DNA from: an uncultured Pirellulales bacterium
Lineage (GTDB): Bacteria > Planctomycetota > Planctomycetia > Pirellulales > Thermoguttaceae
Reading direction: 5' to 3'
Assembly: GCA_938015445.1 (NCBI GenBank)
Contig: CALLPE010000008.1
Location: 62,001 to 126,000 of the forward strand
DNA: 64,000 nt
Shown here: positions 51,164 to 59,144 of the stretch, piece by piece
Position numbering within the stretch: position 1 is the stretch's first letter
How the letters are laid out: the number at the start of each line of letters is the position of its first letter
The notes under the pieces: model-generated
Database searches by the model: none
Seen by the model: the letters and a program-made list of their open reading frames with translations, nothing else
What the model was told of the DNA's origin: nothing
Made by a program: the position numbers and the translations under genes

Positions 51164-51957
51164 ATCAGTCGGCTTTGGATATGGAACGGGTGGTGACCGA
51201 AGTGCTGGCCGAGCTGCGCCGGCTGGCCGGCGGCGCGGTCGGATGCCCATCGCACGGTTCAGCCGTCCAAGACGGGCCTGGCTCTGAAACTCCAGCCCCG
51301 GCACCCCTTGCGTCCGATGGGCAGGCAAGCAACTCCCTTGCATCGACTGCCCGGGACGTACAGGCGGAAGACGGGCGGCTGGTGTTCGAGGGCCGAGTTT
51401 TGACACTCGAAGCGCTATTCGGCCGATGGAGCAGCCTGCGTCGGGTGGTGATTCAGCCGCGCACCATCGTCACCCCGGCGGTCCGCGACGAATTGCAGCG
51501 CCGCGGCATCGCCCTGGAATATGCGTCTGCGGCGCGACTCCGTACCGAAGGGGCCATACGCCTGCTGGTGGTCAACGCCCAGCGGGAATTTCAGGTCGCA
51601 GAGCTGACAGCGGCCCTCCGCGCGGATGGAGTGCCGGTGGAAGTGCTGGAGTTGAATTGTCTGATCGCTGCTACCGACCGGCTGGCCGCCGAACTGCGCC
51701 GGGGCGACACACTGGGATTGGTACTGACGCGCCATGTTCCGGCTGCGCTATGCCTGGCCAATCGGCACGGGGGCGTCCGCGCGGTGGAGGCCGCCGATTT
51801 GCCGGGCATGGCCGCTGCTGTCGAAGCGGTGGGGGCGAATCTGTTGGTGTTGGACCCCGCAGCACTTACTGCCTTCCAACTGAAACAGATGGCAGTGCAG
51901 TTCTCCCGTGGGGGCGTGCGGCCATGTCCGGAACCGCTCCGCCTCCGATTGCAGTAA
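51160..51957 (+). CDS. Microcompartment-associated RpiB-fold-like protein with N-terminal encapsulation-type helix
   Basis: 265 residues. Residues ~6-24 (LDMERVVTEVLAELRRLAG) are an amphipathic helix like the targeting helices of PduL and the aldehyde dehydrogenase. A low-complexity linker (~25-70) follows, then a motif seen in other microcompartment proteins (IVTPAVRDELQRRGIALEY, ~103-121). Residues ~130-245 resemble the RpiB/LacAB sugar-phosphate isomerase fold: LGLVLTRHVPAALCLANR aligns with the CGTGIG...AANK region, followed by GGVRAV and GANLLVLDP. The catalytic Cys position is Thr190 and GTG is lost, so isomerase activity is doubtful. The assignment is by eye and its role is unknown. 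Confidence 0.7.
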   Translation: MNQSALDMERVVTEVLAELRRLAGGAVGCPSHGSAVQDGPGSETPAPAPLASDGQASNSLASTARDVQAEDGRLVFEGRVLTLEALFGRWSSLRRVVIQPRTIVTPAVRDELQRRGIALEYASAARLRTEGAIRLLVVNAQREFQVAELTAALRADGVPVEVLELNCLIAATDRLAAELRRGDTLGLVLTRHVPAALCLANRHGGVRAVEAADLPGMAAAVEAVGANLLVLDPAALTAFQLKQMAVQFSRGGVRPCPEPLRLRLQ

Positions 51958-51990
51958 GCGGCAGAACGAACCAGGAAAGAACAAACGGTC

Positions 51991-52296
51991 ATGCGAATCG
52001 GAGAAGTAATCGGCACGGTGACGCTCTCGCGCGTGCATCCTACGCTGATGGGGAAGACTTTCAAACTGGTCGTCCCGGTGTTGTGGGACCAGTTGCTGGC
52101 AGCTACAGCCGAGCCGGCCGAGGAGACAGTTGTGCTCGATGAACTGGGTGCCGGCATTGGTGTACAGATCGCCATGAGCGAAGGGCGCGAAGCAGCCATG
52201 CCTTTTCACCCGGATATAAAGCCGGTGGATGCATACAACGCCGCTCTGCTGGACCGGCTTGTTATAGAGCGATCGCTGTTGCCCGACGGCGCCTAA
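51991..52296 (+). CDS. BMC-P (EutN/CcmL-type) pentameric shell protein, third copy
   Basis: 101 residues; an AGGAAAG-type site lies ~12 bases before ATG 51991. Pattern: MRIGEVIGTVTLSRVHPTLM, GKTFKLVVPVLWDQL, VVLDELGAGIGVQIAMSEG, and then, instead of the short canonical end, PVDAYNAALLDRLVIERSLLP. It differs clearly from the other two copies (e.g. DELGAGIG against DTLGAGIG and DTVGAGEE), so the shell may use distinct vertex types. Confidence 0.93.
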   Translation: MRIGEVIGTVTLSRVHPTLMGKTFKLVVPVLWDQLLAATAEPAEETVVLDELGAGIGVQIAMSEGREAAMPFHPDIKPVDAYNAALLDRLVIERSLLPDGA

Positions 52297-52494
52297 CTAC
52301 GGCACCTGACTGCAAAGTGCGGCCCTGCCCGGTTATCCAGTAGTGCAGCTCCGAGCGGCCCTGCTGGTTTGTCGGGCAGGGCGGCAGTGCCGGTCAGTAA
52401 GGCACGGTGGCACTGTCGGCTTGTCCAGCAGTGCGATACGCAGGAAACCCGGCGCAGGAAAAAACCGAGCGAAAAAACACTGCGAGGTTGACTG
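52297..52494. other. Spacer before the aldolase gene
   Basis: Contains GCGGCCCTGC twice (52320 and ~52357), GGGCAGGGCGGCAGTGCCGG and a purine-rich CGAGCGAAAAAACACTGCGAGG leader. The last resembles the ACGCGAAAA units upstream of BMC-P. No gene was recognised. Confidence 0.5.
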
Positions 52495-53481
52495 ATGCTC
52501 AACGTACACAAGATCAAGCAAGAGATATGCGAGATCGGCCGGCGGATATACCAGCGCGGCTTCGCCGCTGCCAACGACGGCAATATCAGCTTTCGGCTTG
52601 GCCCCAACGAGGTGCTGTGCACTCCCACGATGATTTCCAAGGGCTTCATGAAGCCCGAGGACCTGTGCGTGGTCGATATGGAGGGGAAGCAGCTTTCGGG
52701 CCATCGGAAGCGGACCAGCGAGATCATGCTGCACCTGGAGATCATGAAGGCCCGGCCCGATGTGAAGGCGGTGGTTCATTGCCATCCGCCTCATGCCACC
52801 GCTTTTGGCATCGCTCGTGAGCCTATCCCGCAATGCGTGCTTCCGGAAGTGGAGATTTTTTTGGGCGACGTGCCGATTGCGCGCTACGAAACGCCAGGCG
52901 GCCCGGAGTTCGCGAAGACCGTATTGCCGTTTGTGGAGAAGACGAACATCATCATCTTGGCCAACCACGGGACGGTCAGCTACGGAGAAACGGTAGAGCG
53001 GGCTTACTGGTGGGCCGAGATACTCGACGCCTACTGCCGCATTCTGATGTTGGCTCGCGGCCTAGGACGAATCCATTACTTCAGCGAGCCGGAAGCGCAG
53101 GCCCTGCTGCAACTTAAGCAAAAATGGGGGTTTAAAGATCCGCGCTTCGAGCTGACCAACTGCGACATCTGCGCCAACGACGTGTTCCGCGACAGTTGGA
53201 AGGAAACCGGCGTTCAACACCAGGCGTTTCAACCGCCGCGGTACTGTAAGCCCGCCGACGGCGCGGGCCAGCCGGCCGCGAAATCAGCCGGCCAGTTGGC
53301 CAACACCGACGGCCAGCCCGCTGCGCCGGGAGCGGCAACGGCCAATCCACATTCCGCCAGCGCTGGGCAGCCGACCGAAACGGTGCAGCAACCGTCCGTG
53401 GCCCAGCTTGGTGCCGCCGAGCAGGAAGCGCTGATTCAGACTATTACCGACCGGGTAATGGAAATGCTGGCCAAGATGTAG
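52495..53481 (+). CDS. Class II aldolase (fuculose/rhamnulose-phosphate type) with C-terminal encapsulation peptide
   Basis: 328 residues. Residues ~1-220 are the class II aldolase fold: RGFAAANDGNISFRLGPNEVL, LCTPTMISKGFMKPEDLCVV, KRTSEIMLHLEIMKARPDVKA, the Zn-binding VVHCHPPHATAFGIA, and IIILANHGTVSYGETVERAY with the third Zn His. A Pro/Ala/Gln-rich linker (~245-300) leads to a terminal amphipathic helix (EQEALIQTITDRVMEMLAKM) that probably targets it into the shell. It splits fuculose- or rhamnulose-1-phosphate to lactaldehyde and dihydroxyacetone phosphate. This supplies the aldehyde used by the dehydrogenase. Last gene of the operon. Confidence 0.93.
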   Translation: MLNVHKIKQEICEIGRRIYQRGFAAANDGNISFRLGPNEVLCTPTMISKGFMKPEDLCVVDMEGKQLSGHRKRTSEIMLHLEIMKARPDVKAVVHCHPPHATAFGIAREPIPQCVLPEVEIFLGDVPIARYETPGGPEFAKTVLPFVEKTNIIILANHGTVSYGETVERAYWWAEILDAYCRILMLARGLGRIHYFSEPEAQALLQLKQKWGFKDPRFELTNCDICANDVFRDSWKETGVQHQAFQPPRYCKPADGAGQPAAKSAGQLANTDGQPAAPGAATANPHSASAGQPTETVQQPSVAQLGAAEQEALIQTITDRVMEMLAKM

Positions 53482-53547
53482 GGCCGCCATGCAGTGGCAA
53501 CATGTAACGTCACCAAGCAAAGGGCAACACTGAGCGGCGACGTGCAG

Positions 53548-53576
53548 GGGCAGTGTGTAGGGGCAGTGTGTAAGGT
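53548..53576. repeat. 13-bp AGGGGCAGTGTGT duplication
   Basis: The unit AGGGGCAGTGTGT occurs twice head-to-tail in the spacer after the aldolase gene. Nearby GACGTGTAG and GACATGTAG variants are also seen. No clear terminator was found for the operon here. Confidence 0.6.
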
Positions 53577-53663
53577 CGACGTGTAGGCCCGACATGTAGC
53601 GGCTTGTGCACCCGCGTTGCCCAGCGGCAGCGCATCGAACATTATTCGGCCGGCCAGACTGGC

Positions 53664-54599
53664 TCAGCGGAATCTGTAGTTGGGGTTGCGGATGTCGAAA
53701 TCGGCGTCGGTGAACCCGTTGTTGAGCTTCAGGTTCAAGTAGGTGTACTCTTCCATCAGCTCAGGTTCGCCGCCGGGCTGCTTGGGCCAGTCCCAGGCCT
53801 CGTAGCGGATGGGCACGTTCAGCTCGTCGTCCACGTAGATGCGCGCGATGTGGAACAGGAACACCCGCCGCGGCACAGGATGTACCACCTGAATGCAGGT
53901 GCAGGTGCGGTCGTTGATCTTTGCGCCTTTGAGGAACTTGACCTCGCATTCGCCGAAGCGGGCATCCTTCTCAGCCACTTCTACCAATCGGCGCGTGAGG
54001 TTCAGAATCCCGATCTCGGTCAGCGGATAGCGCTGGCCCTTCATGGCGATGGCGCTGGTGGGCGACAGCGACACCGTGCCGACCAGTGTGTCTTTGATGC
54101 CTACGGTATGCGCCCACATGTTGCCGTTGTTCTGGCCTTCGACGTAAATGACCTCTTGCCCCTTGATCGACGGCGGGGAGAGGAAGTATATGTACACGCT
54201 GAACGGCTTGTGACGGACTTTAATGAACATGTACTCGTAGTCGTTCAGCTTGCCGTCGTGCCGCTCGCGCTTGCACAGCGTGGCCGAGTAATCGCTGATC
54301 TTCTCCATGTTGGCGATTCCCTCGTAAGCCCAACGGATGGCAGGCATCAGTGGGTGCTCGTCGGGCTGTTGAGGGTCGGCAATTGCTGGCACCGGCCGGC
54401 TGCTCAGCTCGGTGCGTTCGGCCACCAGCTCTGGCTGCCTGCCGTCGCTTTTCGGCTGCTCTTGGGCGGCCGATTCCGGCTTTTTAGGCGACTCGTGTTT
54501 CTTGCGCGGCAATATCTGCCCTGTGCTTTGAGCGCTAATAGCCGCCGCAATCCATAGTGCCGCAATCAGCCTCCAGAACGCAAACCATTTCGACTGCAT
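53664..54599 (-). CDS. DUF1571 secreted protein
   Basis: 311 residues with a signal peptide at ~1-27 (WFAFWRLIAALWIAAAISAQ) and a Lys/Pro/Glu-rich linker. The DUF1571 domain then runs to the end: RWAYEGIANMEKISDYSATL, KRERHDGKLNDYEYMFIKVR, PFSVYIYFLSPPSIKGQEVIY, CIQVVHPVPRRVFLFHIARIYVDDELNVPIRYEAWDWP, ending DADFDIRNPNYRFR. The family is typical of planctomycetes and resembles LolA-like lipoprotein-carrier folds. Its role is unknown. It is convergent with the microcompartment operon. Confidence 0.88.
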   Translation of the reverse strand: MQSKWFAFWRLIAALWIAAAISAQSTGQILPRKKHESPKKPESAAQEQPKSDGRQPELVAERTELSSRPVPAIADPQQPDEHPLMPAIRWAYEGIANMEKISDYSATLCKRERHDGKLNDYEYMFIKVRHKPFSVYIYFLSPPSIKGQEVIYVEGQNNGNMWAHTVGIKDTLVGTVSLSPTSAIAMKGQRYPLTEIGILNLTRRLVEVAEKDARFGECEVKFLKGAKINDRTCTCIQVVHPVPRRVFLFHIARIYVDDELNVPIRYEAWDWPKQPGGEPELMEEYTYLNLKLNNGFTDADFDIRNPNYRFR

Positions 54600-55000
54600 G
54601 AAACGAACCTCCTTGTGCCAACCGCCACGCTCATCCGCTGCTTTCGGCGTGATTTGTCGGCGTGTTATGCTTGTGGGCTGGGGTCACACTCGATACCTAA
54701 CGAAGCCAGATTTACACAAGCGCCAAGCTCTGGTCGCGCGGCCGCCGGTTGCTTTCCGCCTGTGTTGGGTCGCTGCTGGCTTGACCGCAACGGCGACAAA
54801 GTTGGACGGGCACCTGTAGCGCGCATGCCGCCAAGCGCTGGCAACCCTTTATCCAGCATATCGCCGCTTAGGGCTGGCACAATTACAATGTTTGCTCCCG
54901 CAGGCTGCTTTTACGCAATCGTCACGGTTAAGGTGGCGAGCTGAAGCGTTTTTAGTCGGTAAAGTTTACCCAAACTTGCGCTGTCGTGGGAGATCAATCT
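54600..55000. other. Divergent spacer, no gene recognised
   Basis: About 400 bases between the DUF1571 and MBL-fold genes, transcribed apart, so two promoters are expected. A TACAAT hexamer near 54885 could be a -10 element for the rightward gene, but no good -35 stands 16-18 bases before it. Confidence 0.4.
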
Positions 55001-55654
55001 GTGAGTACTGGCAATATCGAGATTTCTTGCGTGCTATCTGTCCCGTTCGAGGAGAACTGCTACGTGGTGCGGCGGGCCGACCGCAACGAGTGCGTCTTGG
55101 TAGACCCAGGTCTGGAGCCGGAGAAAATCGTCGCTTTTCTGGAAAGCCACAACCTCCAGCCGGCGGCGATACTTAACACGCATGGGCACGCCGACCACAT
55201 CGGGGGGAACGCCGCCATCAAAGCCCGCTGGCCCGATTGCCGCCTGGCTATCGGTGCCGACGAGTGTTCTAAGCTGTCCAATCCGGCGGAGAACCTTTCG
55301 GAGCTGTTCGCGGCGGGGCTGACCTCCCCACCGGCCGATGTGCTGCTATCCGACGGGGAGGTGTTCGCGGCGGCTGGCCTGGAGTTTCGGGTCATAGGCC
55401 TTCCCGGCCATTCGTGCGGACACGTAGTGTACCTGCTCGAAGGGCATAATCCGCCGGTGGCGTTCGTTGGCGACGTGATTTTCGCCGGAAGCGTCGGCCG
55501 CACCGACTTCCCCGACGGCGATATGCGCCAACTGGCCGCCGGAATCCGCGAGCGGCTATATACCCTGTCGGACGACACACTGCTTTTGCCCGGTCACGGC
55601 CCGGCAACCACCGTCGCGCGGGAGAAACGCACCAATCCCTTCGTGCGCCCGTGA
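55001..55654 (+). CDS. MBL-fold metallo-hydrolase (glyoxalase II-like)
   Basis: 217 residues from GTG 55001, with GGGAG ~9 bases ahead; GTG 54986 is the alternative start. Metal sites: THGHADHIGGN (HxHxDH), LPGHSCGHVVYLLEG (third His), FVGDVIFAGSVGRTDFPDG (bridging Asp) and LLLPGHGPATTVAREKRTNPF (last His). The combination GSVGRTDFPDGD with the TNPF terminus is that of YcbL/glyoxalase-II-like hydrolases rather than beta-lactamases or RNase Z. It probably hydrolyses a thioester such as a lactoylglutathione analogue; the substrate is unknown. Confidence 0.9.
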   Translation: MSTGNIEISCVLSVPFEENCYVVRRADRNECVLVDPGLEPEKIVAFLESHNLQPAAILNTHGHADHIGGNAAIKARWPDCRLAIGADECSKLSNPAENLSELFAAGLTSPPADVLLSDGEVFAAAGLEFRVIGLPGHSCGHVVYLLEGHNPPVAFVGDVIFAGSVGRTDFPDGDMRQLAAGIRERLYTLSDDTLLLPGHGPATTVAREKRTNPFVRP

Positions 55655-55753
55655 TCCATGCTGGCGCAGTTGCCAGTATGGCAGCGCCGCAGGGCTGCCC
55701 TTGGCGGCTGGCCTGACGTGTGCGATGATGGCGCTTGTGTTGTGGGGCGCGAA

Positions 55754-56419
55754 ATGTGGCAAGACGTAAGGATATTCTTCGGCGAGTTCTGCCGCCGGCA
55801 CTATACCACCGGGGCGATTGTTCCTAGCGGGCGTTTTTTGGCGGCTGCGCTGGCGCGCTATGTGGCCGAACCTGGTTCCCAGGGGCGGCGGATACTGGAA
55901 GTCGGCCCCGGCACCGGCGCGGTTACCCGGCGGATCATCGCCGTCATGCGTCCCGAAGACCAGCTCGACCTGGTCGAACTGAACGAGCGGTTCGTCGCCC
56001 GGCTGCAAGTGCTTTTCCAGACCGACCCGCTGTTCCGCCGCGCAGCAGCACGCAGCCGAATACTGCACTGCCCAGTGGAAACGGTGGACGCCGAGGGCCA
56101 GTACGATCTGATCGTTTCGGGTTTGCCGCTGAACAACTTTTCGCCGCAAACCGTGGAAAATATCCTCGGTGTGCTCAGCCGTGTACTCAAGCCAGGGGGT
56201 ACGCTTTCGTTCTTCGAGTACATAGCGTTGCGGGCGATGCGGATGGCCGTTAGCGGGCGAGCGCAGCGACAGCGGCTGCGGGGGGTGCGCGATGCCATCG
56301 CCAAGCTGCTCGACGGCGCCGAAATCCGCCGCGACTGGGTCTGGCTCAATGTGCCGCCGGCATGGGTCCATCATGTGCGCCTTGCTCAGCCGTCGCCGCG
56401 GCATTATACTTGCCATTGA
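55754..56419 (+). CDS. SAM-dependent methyltransferase (phospholipid N-methyltransferase-like)
   Basis: 221 residues from ATG 55754 (MWQDVRIFFGEFCRRHYTTG); an in-frame ATG at 55658 would add 32 residues lacking homology. The segment TTGAIVPSGRFLAAALARYV followed by the SAM motif RRILEVGPGTGAVTRRII, LDLVELNERFVARL, and DLIVSGLPLNNFSPQTVENIL matches PmtA-type phosphatidylethanolamine N-methyltransferases and RsmA-like enzymes. Most likely it methylates a membrane lipid headgroup. It starts 100 bases after the MBL gene and may be co-transcribed. Confidence 0.8.
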   Translation: MWQDVRIFFGEFCRRHYTTGAIVPSGRFLAAALARYVAEPGSQGRRILEVGPGTGAVTRRIIAVMRPEDQLDLVELNERFVARLQVLFQTDPLFRRAAARSRILHCPVETVDAEGQYDLIVSGLPLNNFSPQTVENILGVLSRVLKPGGTLSFFEYIALRAMRMAVSGRAQRQRLRGVRDAIAKLLDGAEIRRDWVWLNVPPAWVHHVRLAQPSPRHYTCH

Positions 56420-56563
56420 AGGGTTTGATTGTGGCCCTTGAATGGTTTGTGGCGCCGACAGTTGCGCAGCGGCACGCCGTTGGCTCGTCGCCGAAGCTTC
56501 TTGGCTGAGCTAATCGCGTTGTACTGCTGGCCCGTGGCGGTTTGGTGCAAGGGAGCCTTCTGA

Positions 56564-58039
56564 ATGGCCCGATGGTTGTTGGCGGCGGCTTGCGTACTTG
56601 TGAGCCTGCCGGTGGGGGATGTTTTCCCCGCCGAGGCGAAACCGCCTGTCAAGGACGATTACTACGAGCTGTACAAGCTGCTGGTCGATACCATCGACCA
56701 GGTAGAGCGGAACTACATCAAGGATGTTGACCGCCGGGAGCTGGTCGAGGCGGCCATCCGCGGCGTGCTCAGCAAGCTGGACGGATATTCGACGTACATT
56801 TCGCCTGAAGACATCGAGCGGTTTCGCACCTCGGTGGAAAGCGAGTTCGGCGGCATCGGCATCCAGATCGCCGTGGAGGAAGGCCAGTTGAAGGTGCTCA
56901 GCCCGCTGGTGGGTACTCCGGCCTATCGGGCAGGGATCATCGCCGGAGACCGAATTGTGGAAATCGACGGCAAGAGCACCGAGGGGCTGACGCTCGACGA
57001 GGCTGTCCGCCGGCTGAAAGGCAAGGAGGGCACCCAGGTGACGCTTACCGTTGTTCATCCGGGCCGCAAAACTAAGGAGACGATCACCCTTACCCGCGAG
57101 CGCATCCACGTCGATACCGTCTTAGGCGACTGCCGCAAGGCAGACGACACGTGGGACTACATGCTAGACGCCCAGCGGCGCATCGGCTACGTGCGCATCA
57201 CTGCTTTCAGCTCCGACACCGCCCGAGAACTCCGTAAAGCGCTCGACGAGCTGAGGGCCGCCAACATGCGGGCGCTGGTGCTGGACTTGCGTTTCAACTC
57301 GGGTGGGCTGCTCAGCGAGGCGATCGAAGTGGCCGACCTGTTCATCGCCCAGGGGCGAATCGTCAGCACCAAGGGGCGCAACAGCCCGGAGCGAGTATGG
57401 AACGCGCGCAAGGACGGCACTTACGAAGGTTTCCCCATGGCGGTGCTCGTCAACCGCTATAGCGCCAGCGCCAGCGAGATCGTGGCGGCCTGTTTGCAGG
57501 ATCACAAGCGGGCGGTGATCGTCGGCGAGCGCACGTGGGGCAAAGGAAGCGTGCAGAACGTGATCGACCTGGAAGACGGCCGCAGCGCACTGAAGCTGAC
57601 CACCGCCATTTATTGCCGTCCTAGTGGGAAGAACATCCATCGCTTCGACGACGCCAAAGAAAGCGACCAATGGGGCGTGCAGCCCGACGAGGGACTGGAG
57701 CTGAAACTGCCCGACGGCGAGTTGCTGGCCCTAATGGAGGACCGCCGCCGGCGGGACATCGTGCTGCCGAAGCCCGAAAAACTGGCACCCCAAAATCCCA
57801 GCCTCGGCCAGCCGACTGCCACCGGACAATCGGCGCCAGCAAGCCAAGCAGTGGGGGCCAAGCCTGGGAACTCCCCGGACGATACCACCGCTCAGTCCTC
57901 CGAGAGCCCCCCGTTGAAGTCTAACGCTGGGTCCTTCGTCGATCGCCAACTACAATTGGCCCTCAAGTACCTGAGCACGGAACTGGCTAAGGCGGACACT
58001 AACTCGCAACCGGATATGCAACGGTCGAAGCAAGATTGA
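56564..58039 (+). CDS. S41 carboxy-terminal processing peptidase (CtpA-like)
   Basis: 491 residues. A signal peptide lies at ~1-23 (RWLLAAACVLVSLPVGDVFPAEA). A helical cap (YYELYKLLVDTIDQVERNYI) is followed by a PDZ domain (~92-180: GGIGIQIAVEEGQLKVLSPL, AYRAGIIAGDRIVEIDGK). The S41 core holds GYVRITAFSSDTARELRKAL, RALVLDLRFNSGGLLSEAIEV, catalytic Ser in NRYSASASEIVAACL (~304) and the Lys in GERTWGKGSVQNVI (~328). It cleaves C-terminal tails of envelope proteins. The last ~100 residues are a low-complexity Pro/Ser/Gln linker plus a terminal helix (RQLQLALKYLSTELAKA). Confidence 0.93.
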   Translation: MARWLLAAACVLVSLPVGDVFPAEAKPPVKDDYYELYKLLVDTIDQVERNYIKDVDRRELVEAAIRGVLSKLDGYSTYISPEDIERFRTSVESEFGGIGIQIAVEEGQLKVLSPLVGTPAYRAGIIAGDRIVEIDGKSTEGLTLDEAVRRLKGKEGTQVTLTVVHPGRKTKETITLTRERIHVDTVLGDCRKADDTWDYMLDAQRRIGYVRITAFSSDTARELRKALDELRAANMRALVLDLRFNSGGLLSEAIEVADLFIAQGRIVSTKGRNSPERVWNARKDGTYEGFPMAVLVNRYSASASEIVAACLQDHKRAVIVGERTWGKGSVQNVIDLEDGRSALKLTTAIYCRPSGKNIHRFDDAKESDQWGVQPDEGLELKLPDGELLALMEDRRRRDIVLPKPEKLAPQNPSLGQPTATGQSAPASQAVGAKPGNSPDDTTAQSSESPPLKSNAGSFVDRQLQLALKYLSTELAKADTNSQPDMQRSKQD

Positions 58040-58124
58040 TACTCGCTGACCGACGGCGCGGCGGGAAGTCGCGCGGATTTGTGTGGCCTTGAGGCTACGC
58101 CCACTGTCTGTCTGGTCCCAGCGG

Positions 58125-59144
58125 ATGAACATCCTGACGATCGAAACCACTTGCGACGAGACTGCCGCTGCCGTAGTGACCGACCAGCTCCAAGTGCTCT
58201 CGTCGGTGGTGGCTTCGCAGGATGAGTTGCACCGGCGGTTCGGCGGGGTGGTGCCGGAAATCGCATCTCGGGCTCATCTGGAACGCATCCTACCGGTCAT
58301 CCACGAAGCGCTCACGCGGGCCGGACTAAGCTTGGCCGACATCGGCGCCGTGGCAGTGGCCAACACGCCGGGACTGGCAGGCTCGTTGCTGGTGGGGTTG
58401 GTGGCGGCGAAGACTTTGTGCGTGGCACTGGATGTGCCTCTGGTGGCCGTAAACCATCTTCAGGCACACGTGTACGCTTGCCGGCTGGCCGCGGGTCGGG
58501 AAGTGTTCCCTTGCGTGGGACTGGTGGTAAGCGGCGGACACACCAGTTTGTATCGGTGTCCGGATGCGATTCGTTTCGAGCTGCTCGGTTCCACCATCGA
58601 CGACGCCGCCGGCGAAGCGTTCGACAAAGTGGCCAGCATGTTGGGCTTGCCGTTTCCTGGTGGCCCGGCCATCCAACGCGCCGCCGAAAAAGGAAATCCC
58701 CACGCCTTCGCTTTCCCGCGCTCGATGCTGGATGACCAGCGGCTGGATTTCAGCTTCAGTGGGCTGAAGACGGCGGTTCGCTACAAGCTGGTCGGTCCGG
58801 GACGCGCCGACTTCTCCCGGCTGGAGTTGCCCTCGCAGCTTGTGGCCGACTTGGCAGCCAGTTTTCAGGAAGCGGTGGTGGATTGCTTGGTGGGCAAGGC
58901 CGTGCAAGCGCTGGAGCGCACCGGACTGGACACGCTGTGCGTGGGCGGCGGAGTGGCGGCCAACACCCGACTCCGCGCCCGGTTGGAAGAACAAGCCCGC
59001 ATAAAAGGCTTCCGACTTTTCATCGCCCCTTTGCGATTGTGCACCGACAACGCCGTCATGGGGGCGATCGCCGTGGAGCGGCTTCGGGCGGGCTTGACCG
59101 AAGAGCTGACGCTCGACGTTCATCCCGGCCCGCTGCGCCGCTGA
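58125..59144 (+). CDS. tsaD: tRNA threonylcarbamoyladenosine synthase component TsaD
   Basis: 339 residues from ATG 58125. The ASKHA fold shows ILTIETTCDETAAAVV, HRRFGGVVPEIASRAHLERI, VANTPGLAGSLLVGL, the metal-site HxxxH in VAVNHLQAHVYA, and VVSGGHTSLYR. It continues with GSTIDDAAGEAFDKVASMLGL, FSFSGLKTAVRY, GGGVAANTRLRARLEE and CTDNAVMGAI. With TsaB/C/E it installs t6A at position 37 of ANN-decoding tRNAs. The GTG at 58083 is in frame but adds an unrelated N-terminus. Confidence 0.96.
   Translation: MNILTIETTCDETAAAVVTDQLQVLSSVVASQDELHRRFGGVVPEIASRAHLERILPVIHEALTRAGLSLADIGAVAVANTPGLAGSLLVGLVAAKTLCVALDVPLVAVNHLQAHVYACRLAAGREVFPCVGLVVSGGHTSLYRCPDAIRFELLGSTIDDAAGEAFDKVASMLGLPFPGGPAIQRAAEKGNPHAFAFPRSMLDDQRLDFSFSGLKTAVRYKLVGPGRADFSRLELPSQLVADLAASFQEAVVDCLVGKAVQALERTGLDTLCVGGGVAANTRLRARLEEQARIKGFRLFIAPLRLCTDNAVMGAIAVERLRAGLTEELTLDVHPGPLRR

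Noticed and set aside
44665-53481. Pdu- or Eut-type microcompartment
   Set aside because: No B12-dependent diol dehydratase, ethanolamine ammonia-lyase or glycyl-radical enzyme; the aldolase, two BMC-H and three BMC-P fit the Planctomycetes-Verrucomicrobia type instead.
53604-54557. Plus-strand frame of 317 residues opposite the DUF1571 gene
   Set aside because: The minus-strand frame has a signal peptide and a full DUF1571 pattern; the plus-strand one is a Val/His-rich shadow.
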